Below the pieces are notes generated by a model, which had not been told where the DNA came from, did no database searches, and was given only the letters and a program-made list of their open reading frames with translations. The translations under genes were made by a program, and so were the position numbers. 10,342 nucleotides of DNA from Bacteroidales bacterium UBA4243 (GTDB lineage Bacteria > Bacteroidota > Bacteroidia > Bacteroidales > F082). The stretch covers positions 1-10,342 of the forward strand of contig DGXB01000066.1 of the NCBI GenBank assembly GCA_002396205.1. The letters run 5' to 3'. Positions 1 through 5,727 of the stretch are shown here, in pieces (position 1 is the stretch's first letter; each line of letters opens with the position of its first letter).

Positions 1-1317
1 GGTGGCAGGGTTGCAGCTGACGTAGACGATTTTCTTCGCCCTGATTTTCAGCAGTTGCTCGACCACTTTTTCGGCCATGCCCGCACGGGGCGGGTCGGTG
101 ACGATGAAGTCGGGACGACCGTTGCTTTCGATGAAGTCGTCGGTGAACACCTTGGCCATGTCGCCGGCATAGAACGTGCAGTTGGTGATGCCGTTGATTT
201 CGGCATTCACCTTGGCATCGTCGATGGCGGCTTGAACGTACTCGATGCCGACCACTTTCTTCACGAAGCGCGAGAAATACTGGGCGATGGTGCCCGTGCC
301 CGTGTAGAGGTCGTACATCAGTTCGTCGCCTTGCACTTCGGCCAAATCGAAAGCGGTTTTATAGAGCCTTTCAGCTTGGTAGACATTGGTCTGGAAGAAC
401 GACACCGGCCCGATGCGGAACTTCAAGTCGTCGAAGCCTGGGCGTGGCGAAGCCATGGTCTCGATGAGGTAAGGCTCGCCCTTAAGGCATTCAAACGGCA
501 GGTCGTTGATGATGTCGTTGAGCTTCGGGTTGATGACCAAGAGCAGCGACACGATTTGCGGAAAGGCCATTTCCAGTGCGGGAATCAGCTCGTGGCGCAC
601 CACCTCGTTCTCCTCGCTGATGACGAGGATGACCATGAACTCGCCCTTCGAGTTGCAGCGGATGACGAGGTTGCGCAGCAGTCCCTCGTGGGCGCGGAAG
701 TTGTAGTAGGGGAGATGACGCTCCAACGTGAACCTCCTGACAAACAGACGGATCTCATTTGAAGGGTCGGCCTGCAGGTGGCATTGCTCGATGTCGACCA
801 CGCGGTCGAAGAGCTGGGGGAGGTGGAAGCCCAAGCCCTTGCAGGCTTCCTCGTCGTGCGAACCTGGGGCGCCATCGGTGAGCCATTTGCGGTTCGAGAA
901 GGTGTATTCCAGCTTGTTGCGATAGAAAAACTGCTTCTCGCAGCCCAAAATCGGGCGTATTTCGGGATACTCGACCTTGCCGATGCGGTCGAAGTTGTCC
1001 TTCACCTGTTTCTGTTTGTATTGGATCTGCCATTCGTAGGCCATCTGTTGCCACTTGCAGCCACCGCAGAGGCCGAAGTGCTGGCACACAGGCTCCACGC
1101 GCTTGTCCGACATCTTCTTGAAGTTCAAGATCTTGCCTTCAAAGAAGTTCTTTTTGCGCTTGTAGACTTCGATGTCGACCACGTCGCCGGGCACGCCAAA
1201 GGGGATGAAGACCACGCGCCCTTCGGGCTTGGCCACCGACATTCCTTCGGCACCAGCGTCGATGATTTCAACGTCTTCGATGTATTCGGGTTCTCGTTTA
1301 ACTTTTTGTCTCGTCAT
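1..1317 (-). CDS. rlmD: 23S rRNA (uracil-5-)-methyltransferase, RlmD/RumA type (3' end cut by window)
   Basis: Reading leftward from an ATG at 1317, an open frame of 439 codons reaches the window edge without a stop, so the last few tens of residues are missing. It is a SAM-dependent enzyme that methylates C5 of a uridine in 23S rRNA, in the cytoplasm. Residues about 1-60 look like an N-terminal TRAM RNA-binding domain. Cysteines C78, C84, C87 (pattern C-x5-C-x2-C) and C179 match the four iron-sulfur ligands of E. coli RumA. The methyltransferase domain shows SFFQTN at 306-311, the SAM loop DLYTGTGTI at 336-344, acidic E359, the DPPRAG motif at 408-413 and the nucleophile C435 in SCNPAT. The general-base glutamate expected downstream lies outside the window. 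The exact target uridine (1939 or another) cannot be read from sequence. It is the last visible gene of the leftward set, separated from aroE by a structured repeat. Confidence 0.93.
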   Translation of the reverse strand, partial: MTRQKVKREPEYIEDVEIIDAGAEGMSVAKPEGRVVFIPFGVPGDVVDIEVYKRKKNFFEGKILNFKKMSDKRVEPVCQHFGLCGGCKWQQMAYEWQIQYKQKQVKDNFDRIGKVEYPEIRPILGCEKQFFYRNKLEYTFSNRKWLTDGAPGSHDEEACKGLGFHLPQLFDRVVDIEQCHLQADPSNEIRLFVRRFTLERHLPYYNFRAHEGLLRNLVIRCNSKGEFMVILVISEENEVVRHELIPALEMAFPQIVSLLLVINPKLNDIINDLPFECLKGEPYLIETMASPRPGFDDLKFRIGPVSFFQTNVYQAERLYKTAFDLAEVQGDELMYDLYTGTGTIAQYFSRFVKKVVGIEYVQAAIDDAKVNAEINGITNCTFYAGDMAKVFTDDFIESNGRPDFIVTDPPRAGMAEKVVEQLLKIRAKKIVYVSCNPAT

Positions 1318-1332
1318 AACTCTTTTTTTCCC

Positions 1333-1465
1333 ACAAAACCTACAAAACTGGCAAAACTGCTTTTATTTGGGCGGCGGCACCCAACCGGGTTGCCGCCCGA
1401 AAGCCTGCCGGTTGGCGGCTTTCGCATCTCACGTTATTTTGTTTTGTGGGTTTTGCATGTTTTGT
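1333..1465 (-). repeat. Structured intergenic repeat, copy 1 (CAAAAC arms, two hairpins)
   Basis: This 133-bp element fills almost all of the aroE-rlmD gap. Read on the minus strand it starts 2 nt after the aroE TAA stop. Hexamer CAAAAC occurs at 1459-1464, 1450-1455 and 1441-1446 (minus strand), exactly 9 bp apart; its inverse GTTTTG occurs at 1352-1357, 1343-1348 and 1334-1339, again exactly 9 bp apart. Between the arms lie two GC-rich hairpins. It matches the element at 5594-5721 in arms, hairpin order, loop sequences and orientation relative to transcription. There is no transposase, and no target-site duplication is visible in the flanks. It could be a MITE- or REP-like dispersed repeat or an RNA element inside the operon transcript; I do not know its family. 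Confidence 0.85.
1373..1424 (-). other. Paired hairpins with complementary loops (copy 1)
   Basis: On the minus strand, hairpin A (1398-1424) has an 8-bp outer stem (CGAAAGCC with GGCTTTCG), a 3-bp GCC/GGC inner stem, one bulged A and an AACC loop. Hairpin B (1373-1397) follows with no spacer: a 7-bp stem (GGCGGCA with TGCCGCC), one bulged A, a 3-bp CCC/GGG inner stem and a GGTT loop. The two apical octamers, CCAACCGG and CCGGTTGG, are exact reverse complements, so a loop-loop (kissing) contact or alternative long-range pairing is possible. No T-tract follows, so this is not a standard intrinsic terminator in the reading direction of the operon. Confidence 0.75.
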
Positions 1466-1467
1466 GA

Positions 1468-2199
1468 TTAATTACTAAATATCTCCCAGGTTTTCTTCGC
1501 TTGTTCCTCAAACATCTGCATTCCGCCAAACACCTTCGCACCCCAGGTCTTGCCCAATTCCATGAAGGCGGTCTCTTTCGGGTTGTAAATCAAGTCGATA
1601 AGAATGTGCTTCTTGCCTAAGACCTGGTAGTGAAGGTCTGGGAAGTCGTCCACATGTGGGAACATACCCACGGGGGTGGTATTAATGATAAGGTGGTTTT
1701 GCTGGAGGATGTCGTCGGTGAGGTCGTCGTAGGTGTAGTCGCCGCGTTCTGCGCTACGGCTGACGGTGGAGTAGGGTATCCCACTCTTTTTCAGCACATA
1801 TTGCACCGCTTTGGAGGCACCTCCCGTGCCCAAGACCAAGGCGTGTCCGATGCTTTTCCCGTTGATGGCGCGGTCGAGCAGCTGCCCGAAGCCATAAACG
1901 TCGCTATTGTAGCCTTTCAGCTTGCCATTAGTGATTTTCACCACGTTGACGGCCCCGATTTCTTTCGCCTCGGGGTCAATCTCGTCGAGCAGCGGGATGA
2001 TGCTTTCCTTATAAGGTATCGTCACGTTGAAGCCGCAGAGGTCGGGATATTTGTCCATGACGTCTTTGAGTTCGTCCAACGATTTGAGGTCGAAATGCTG
2101 ATAGAGGCAGTCCAAGCCTTCATATTCGAATTTCTCGTTGAAGAGGTGCCTCGACATCGAGTGTTTCAGCGGGTGTCCGATGAGTCCGTAGCGTTTCAT
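1468..2199 (-). CDS. aroE: Shikimate dehydrogenase (NADP-dependent)
   Basis: This 243-residue protein reduces 3-dehydroshikimate to shikimate with NADPH, the fourth step of the shikimate pathway to chorismate and aromatic amino acids. The substrate domain shows GLIGHPLKHSMS at residues 5-16, NVTIPYKE at 58-65 with catalytic K64, GAVN with N85, and GYNSDVYGF with D100. The nucleotide domain has a glycine-rich loop GTGGASK at 124-130, SRS at 147-149 where NADP-specific enzymes carry a phosphate-binding arginine (R148), NTTPVGM at 173-179 and the C-terminal GGMQMFEEQA with Q228. Length is a little shorter than the roughly 270 residues of E. coli AroE, as is common in Bacteroidota. The start lies 6 nt after the stop of the DUF368 gene. 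The leader is A-rich with no Shine-Dalgarno, as expected for this phylum. Confidence 0.96.
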   Translation of the reverse strand: MKRYGLIGHPLKHSMSRHLFNEKFEYEGLDCLYQHFDLKSLDELKDVMDKYPDLCGFNVTIPYKESIIPLLDEIDPEAKEIGAVNVVKITNGKLKGYNSDVYGFGQLLDRAINGKSIGHALVLGTGGASKAVQYVLKKSGIPYSTVSRSAERGDYTYDDLTDDILQQNHLIINTTPVGMFPHVDDFPDLHYQVLGKKHILIDLIYNPKETAFMELGKTWGAKVFGGMQMFEEQAKKTWEIFSN

Positions 2200-2205
2200 T
2201 TGCTT

Positions 2206-3135
2206 TTATTTTGACGGTTTCTCTTTTTTTGTGGCAAGTTGTTCGGTGACGATGATGATGGCTGCGCCTAACAATATGATAACCAATGCGATGAAAAACT
2301 CAGTATTGATGGCGGGCCACTGCCATTGGTAGCCGACCACTTTTTCTGTCCCGTCCTTCAGTGCGTTGGTGATGGCGTGCTTCCAAGGCCAAATGATGGG
2401 CGTTGAGCCGAGGATGAACCCCGTCAGCAGGGCAACGGTTTGGTCATGGAAGTTTTTGAAGATCCACGAGAGCAGGTGAGCGAAGGCCAACAGGCCGATG
2501 ACCGCACCAATCACCACGGGAATCAATATCTTGATGCCTTCCCATGGCGATGTGGTCAGCATGTTGACGGCATCGATCATCACATATTCGTAGTTGCCCA
2601 TCAAAAGCAGGACGTAAGAGCCTGAAAGTCCGGGGAGTATCATGCTGCAAGTGCCTACCACGCCGCAGAGAATCAAGTAGAGGAAGTTGTGGTTTTCCTG
2701 TGCAGGCGTCCCGAAAGCGATGAGCAAGGCAATGCCCGTGCCGATGGCGAAAAACAGGATGCTGCCGAGGTTCCATTTGTTCACCGTGCGCCCAACATAA
2801 TAGATGGAGGCGATGATGAGGCCGAAGAAAAACGCCCAGATATAGACGGGGTAGTTCTCGAAGAGAAACTTGAACAGCTTGGCGACCGAAAGGATGGCGG
2901 CGGCGATGCCAAGGAACACGGCAACGAGGAATTTCAGGTCGACATGTTCGGCGAAGGCTTTCCACTTGCCGGTGAAAAACAGCTTCAATGCCGTGAGGTT
3001 GAACGACTTGATGCTGTTGATGAGGCGTTCGAAGATGCCAGTAATCAAGGCGATTGTGCCGCCCGAAACGCCTGGGATGACGTTGGCGGCTCCCATTCCC
3101 ATGCCTTTTAGGAAATTGTATATGAAGTCTTTCAT
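2206..3135 (-). CDS. popT: DUF368 membrane protein, PopT-type polyprenyl-phosphate translocase
   Basis: A 309-residue polytopic inner-membrane protein. DUF368 proteins have been identified experimentally in other bacteria (named PopT) as transporters returning undecaprenyl phosphate to the cytoplasmic leaflet for reuse in envelope glycan synthesis; for this protein the role is inferred by family. The signature KGMGMGAANVIPGVSGGT spans residues 10-27 and a related half-motif, LPGLSGS, occurs at 167-173, giving the two inverted-topology halves expected of the family. Hydrophobic segments are visible near 15-35, 68-92, 98-115, 124-142, 150-170, 203-225, 233-250 and 279-297. The C-terminus is lysine-rich and probably cytoplasmic. 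It sits 6 nt after the TPR gene and 6 nt before aroE, implying translational coupling in one operon. Confidence 0.9.
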   Translation of the reverse strand: MKDFIYNFLKGMGMGAANVIPGVSGGTIALITGIFERLINSIKSFNLTALKLFFTGKWKAFAEHVDLKFLVAVFLGIAAAILSVAKLFKFLFENYPVYIWAFFFGLIIASIYYVGRTVNKWNLGSILFFAIGTGIALLIAFGTPAQENHNFLYLILCGVVGTCSMILPGLSGSYVLLLMGNYEYVMIDAVNMLTTSPWEGIKILIPVVIGAVIGLLAFAHLLSWIFKNFHDQTVALLTGFILGSTPIIWPWKHAITNALKDGTEKVVGYQWQWPAINTEFFIALVIILLGAAIIIVTEQLATKKEKPSK

Positions 3136-3141
3136 GGGTCG

Positions 3142-4590
3142 TTATTCGTTGGTGGTGTTGGTGGTTTGTTGGTTCTGTTTGTGTCGTTCGATGAGCTGGA
3201 GAATCTCGGTGTCGTTGGCCAAGAGCTCACGGTCGTATTCGATGAAGTCGGGCCAAAGCTCGAAGTCGGCGTCAAGGGCTTGGTCCAAGGCTTCGAGGCC
3301 TTCGCTGTGGCTGCCTTTGACGAAGTAGGCGTAGGCCAAAAGGTAGAGCAGCGACACTTCGTTGTCGGTTTGCAGCAGCCCGAACTTGATGGTGTTGATG
3401 GCCTCGTCAATTTTGTCCTGCTGGCCGTAGAGGTCGGCGATGTAATAATAGGCGTCGGGGTCGGAGGGCGTTTGCTCTTGTATCTTGCGCAGGCATTCCA
3501 TGGCCTTGTCGTATTCCTTGAGCTTCATGTAGTCGGTCGACATCGAATAGAGGTGGTCGGTCTCCCACGGCTCCAGTTGCAGGGCTTTCTCGAAGTATTT
3601 GATGGCTTTCTGGCTTTGGCCACGGTCGCTGAACACATAGCCGAGACCTGCATAGCCTGATCCTATCATCGGGTTGATTTCCAACGCTTTTCTGAAGTGC
3701 TCTTCGGCGGTCTGAAGGTCGTTAAGACGGTAGTAGCAGTCGCCGATGGTGGTGTGTATCATCGAAGTTTCCACACCGTTGCGCAAGGCTTCCTCGAGGG
3801 TGTCGATGGCTTCCTTGTAGCGGCCAAGGTCATAATAGATGTCGGCCAGGTGCATGTTGGTCCAGAGGTCTTCTGGGTCGATGCTGAGGGCGAACTCGTA
3901 AGGGTCAATGCTTTCCTCGTATTGTCCCATCATGCGGTAGATGTCGCCGATGTTGGTCCAGGCCTTGCTGTTGTGCGGATCCTTGTCGATCATGGCTTGG
4001 AAGAAGGCGATGGCTTCGTCCTTGCGGCCTGCGTTGAGGTAGCAGCAGCGAATCTCGTGGTATATGGTGTCGCGCTCGTCGGCAAAGGGCAGGGCCTTGC
4101 GGTAGAACTCAAGGGCGCGGTCGAATTGTTGCATGTGCTGGTACTCGTAGGCGATGGCGTTGTAGAGGTCGAACTTCTCGTCCTCGTCGAAGTAGGGCAG
4201 GGCGCTGAAGTAGTTCTCCAAGGCTTCTTCCGACTTGCCCAAGACGGCCAAACACGAGCCAAGGGTGAGGAAATAGTCGGGGTCGTCATCGTCGTCGCGT
4301 TCCACGTGTTGCATGATGTCGAAGGCGCGTTGGGCGTCGTTTTCCAAGAGGTATTGTCGTGCCATCTTGATTTTCAGCATGTTGTTTTCGGGGTGCTGCT
4401 CTATGGCCAGCTCAACGGCTTGCCGCGAGCGTTTCAACTCATTGTGTTGGGTGTAGTGGTCGATGATGTATTCAAACTCCTCACTGTCAAAGTAAACCGA
4501 GTCGTGGTCTTTCAGCATCGATTCATACTTTTCGATGGCTTTTTCCATCTCTTCCTCGTGTTCCTGATAATAGTCTTCGTCCTCAAACAT
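3142..4590 (-). CDS. Cytoplasmic tetratricopeptide-repeat protein
   Basis: A 482-residue protein with no signal peptide or membrane segment. The first 25 residues are very acidic (MFEDEDYYQE and onward), followed by a helical, poorly matching region. From about residue 105 to 447 there are ten consecutive 33-34-residue TPR units with the usual small/aromatic pattern, for example SKAWTNIGDIYRMMGQYEES and GSGYAGLGYVFSDRGQSQKA; a weaker unit precedes them near 71-100, followed by an aspartate run (D99-D103). The end is a Q/N/T-rich tail. TPR superhelices bind peptides and scaffold complexes; no enzymatic domain is present and the partner cannot be deduced. As first gene of the leftward operon it lies upstream of popT and aroE, an order I recall from other Bacteroidales. 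The name should stay generic. Confidence 0.9.
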   Translation of the reverse strand: MFEDEDYYQEHEEEMEKAIEKYESMLKDHDSVYFDSEEFEYIIDHYTQHNELKRSRQAVELAIEQHPENNMLKIKMARQYLLENDAQRAFDIMQHVERDDDDDPDYFLTLGSCLAVLGKSEEALENYFSALPYFDEDEKFDLYNAIAYEYQHMQQFDRALEFYRKALPFADERDTIYHEIRCCYLNAGRKDEAIAFFQAMIDKDPHNSKAWTNIGDIYRMMGQYEESIDPYEFALSIDPEDLWTNMHLADIYYDLGRYKEAIDTLEEALRNGVETSMIHTTIGDCYYRLNDLQTAEEHFRKALEINPMIGSGYAGLGYVFSDRGQSQKAIKYFEKALQLEPWETDHLYSMSTDYMKLKEYDKAMECLRKIQEQTPSDPDAYYYIADLYGQQDKIDEAINTIKFGLLQTDNEVSLLYLLAYAYFVKGSHSEGLEALDQALDADFELWPDFIEYDRELLANDTEILQLIERHKQNQQTTNTTNE

Positions 4591-4615
4591 GGTCCGTTTT
4601 TCTAAAATTTTGGTG

Positions 4616-4650
4616 CAAAAATAATAAAAAGGGCGGATATGGAGGCCAAA
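4616..4650 (-). promoter_or_regulatory. Candidate Bacteroidota promoter for the TPR-popT-aroE-rlmD operon
   Basis: On the minus strand TATTTTTG (4616-4623) matches the Bacteroidota -7 consensus TAnnTTTG, and TTTG at 4647-4650 could serve as the -33 box. The 23-nt spacing is a few bases longer than typical, so the upstream box is doubtful. Transcription would begin roughly 20 nt before the TPR start codon at 4590. The TTTG is part of a perfect 10-bp palindrome, CCAAATTTGG (4646-4655), which could be a protein site or chance. Confidence 0.45.
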
Positions 4651-4687
4651 TTTGGTCGGGATGCGGAAATAAATCCGGCAGGCGTGA

Positions 4688-4728
4688 TTTGGATTGGTTT
4701 TTTCCGTAGCTTTGCAGTCGTAATTTTG
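4688..4728 (+). promoter_or_regulatory. Candidate promoter(s) for the transketolase genes
   Basis: Two -7-like boxes fit TAnnTTTG: TAGCTTTG at 4707-4714 and TAATTTTG at 4721-4728. An upstream TTTG lies at 4688-4691, 15 nt before the first box and 29 nt before the second, so neither pairing has the usual spacing of about 19-21 nt. The leader before the ATG at 4749 would be short. Position in a divergent intergenic space makes a promoter near certain; which box is used is not. Confidence 0.45.
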
Positions 4729-4738
4729 TCAATCCAAA
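4688..4738. repeat. 9-bp perfect inverted repeat around the transketolase promoter
   Basis: TTTGGATTG at 4688-4696 is the exact reverse complement of CAATCCAAA at 4730-4738, with 33 bp between, and the pair brackets both candidate -7 boxes. This is a possible two-site operator. It is too widely spaced for a tight hairpin, and the left arm overlaps the putative -33 box. Confidence 0.5.
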
Positions 4739-4748
4739 CACACGCAAT

Positions 4749-5591
4749 ATGACCATCAACGAACTTGAAAGAACCGCCACTCAGGTGCGCCGCGACATCA
4801 TCCGCATGGTGCACGGGTGCCAGTCGGGGCATCCGGGCGGCTCGTTGGGCGCAACCGACATTGTCACAGCCCTTTATTTTGACCAAATGGACATCGACCC
4901 CGCCAATTTCCGCATGGACGGCAACGGCGAGGACATGTTTTTCCTCTCCAACGGCCACATCAGCCCGATGCTCTATAGCATCATGGCGCGGCGCGGCTAT
5001 TTCCCTGTGAGCGAATTGGCTACTTTCCGCCGCCTCGGCACACGGCTGCAAGGCCATCCCACCCCAATGGAAGGTCTGCCGGGAATTCGCATCGCCTCTG
5101 GCTCGTTGGGACAAGGGCTTTCCGTGGCTTGCGGTGCCGCCCAAGCCAAGAAGCTCAATGGCGACAAGCACCTTGTCTTTGTCCTCATGGGCGATGGCGA
5201 GCAGGAGGAAGGCCAGATTTGGGAAGGCGCGATGTATGCCCCAGCCAAGGGCGTCGACAACCTGGTGGCCATCATCGACTACAACAAGAAACAGATTGAC
5301 GGCTCGACCGACGACGTGATGAACCTCGGCGACCTTCGGGCCAAATATGAGGCTTTCGGCTGGAACGTCGTCGAAGTGAGCGGCAATAACATGCAGGCCG
5401 TAGTCAACACGCTGAAGTTCGTTCGCGAGAATGCCTTCCAAGGCAAGCCGCAACTCATTCTGGCACATACCGTTATGGGCAAGGGCGTCGACTTCATGGA
5501 GAACAACCACAAGTGGCATGGCTCAGCACCCAACGACGAGCAAGCCGCCAACGCACTTTCGCAATTAACCGAAACATTAGGAGATTATTAA
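4749..5591 (+). CDS. tkt: Transketolase, N-terminal (thiamine diphosphate-binding) subunit
   Basis: A 280-residue cytoplasmic protein equal to the first third of full-length transketolase. With the next gene it forms the split enzyme that moves two-carbon ketol units between sugar phosphates in the non-oxidative pentose phosphate pathway, making erythrose 4-phosphate and pentose phosphates. Visible landmarks are GHPGGSLGATDI at residues 27-38 (H28), SNGHISPM at 67-74 (H70), GHPTP at 102-106 (H103), GSLGQGLS at 118-125, and the diphosphate/Mg site beginning GDGEQEEGQIWEGAMYA at 148 and ending DYNK at 177-180. GHTVMGKGV-like HTVMGKGV follows at 240-247 and WHG at 256-258. Length is normal for the split form. 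The start ATG sits in an A-rich leader. The C-terminal subunit follows after 136 nt, which are filled by a structured repeat. Confidence 0.95.
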   Translation: MTINELERTATQVRRDIIRMVHGCQSGHPGGSLGATDIVTALYFDQMDIDPANFRMDGNGEDMFFLSNGHISPMLYSIMARRGYFPVSELATFRRLGTRLQGHPTPMEGLPGIRIASGSLGQGLSVACGAAQAKKLNGDKHLVFVLMGDGEQEEGQIWEGAMYAPAKGVDNLVAIIDYNKKQIDGSTDDVMNLGDLRAKYEAFGWNVVEVSGNNMQAVVNTLKFVRENAFQGKPQLILAHTVMGKGVDFMENNHKWHGSAPNDEQAANALSQLTETLGDY

Positions 5592-5593
5592 TA

Positions 5594-5721
5594 ACAAAAC
5601 ATGCAAAACCTACAAAACATCAAGGTGTTGCGGAAAGCTGCCAACCGGCGGCTTTCCGGCGGCGACGCGGTTGCGTAGCCGCTATGCAATAAGGAAGTTT
5701 TGACAGTTTTGTGGGTTTTGT
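5594..5721 (+). repeat. Structured intergenic repeat, copy 2 (CAAAAC arms, two hairpins)
   Basis: A 128-bp element between the two transketolase subunit genes, starting 2 nt after the TAA stop at 5589-5591 and ending 6 nt before the ATG at 5728. CAAAAC occurs at 5595-5600, 5604-5609 and 5613-5618; GTTTTG at 5697-5702, 5706-5711 and 5715-5720, all at exact 9-bp spacing. The first 25 bases agree with copy 1 (read on the minus strand) at all but one position. The centre keeps the hairpin pair, while the linkers between hairpins and arms have diverged in sequence and length. No coding sequence, transposase or target-site duplication is evident. Confidence 0.85.
5631..5682 (+). other. Paired hairpins with complementary loops (copy 2)
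   Basis: Hairpin A (5631-5658) pairs CGGAAAGC with GCTTTCCG, then a T-G wobble, GCC/GGC and an AACC loop. Hairpin B (5659-5682) follows directly: GCGGC/GCCGC, a G-A mismatch, ACGC/GCGT and a GGTT loop. Compared with copy 1, the inner stem of B changes ACCC/GGGT to ACGC/GCGT, a compensatory C-G to G-C swap, and the outer stem of A gains a base on each side that pair with each other. Loops AACC and GGTT remain complementary, extended to CAACCG/CGGTTG by the closing pairs. Confidence 0.75.
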
Positions 5722-5727
5722 GCAAAA

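Noticed and set aside
1334..1464. CRISPR-like array suggested by the short phased repeats
   Set aside because: Repeat units are 6 bp with 3-bp spacers, only three per arm and inverted at the other end; no direct repeats of CRISPR length and no cas genes.
55..1467. Plus-strand ORFs across the left 1.4 kb
   Set aside because: The minus-strand frame encodes a continuous RlmD with all motifs; the plus-strand frames are shadows.
3697..4605. 302-codon plus-strand ORF, Val/Leu-rich, opposite the TPR gene
   Set aside because: Antisense image of the Asp/Glu/His codons of the TPR protein; the apparent hydrophobicity is an artefact of that.
4602..5519. Long minus-strand ORF opposite transketolase N-terminal subunit
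   Set aside because: It is antisense to a clearly conserved gene; no recognisable family, and it arises from the codon bias of the sense strand.
5601..5678. Small ORF inside repeat copy 2 (25 codons, starting MQNLQNIKVL)
   Set aside because: Its start is part of the CAAAAC arm; the equivalent frame in copy 1 ends after 9 residues (MQNPQNKIT) and does not keep the sequence, so it is a by-product of the repeat.
5631..5700. Rho-independent terminator between the transketolase genes
   Set aside because: The hairpins are followed by mixed sequence (GCTATGCAAT) and a GTTTTG arm, not a T-tract, and termination here would cut off the second subunit.
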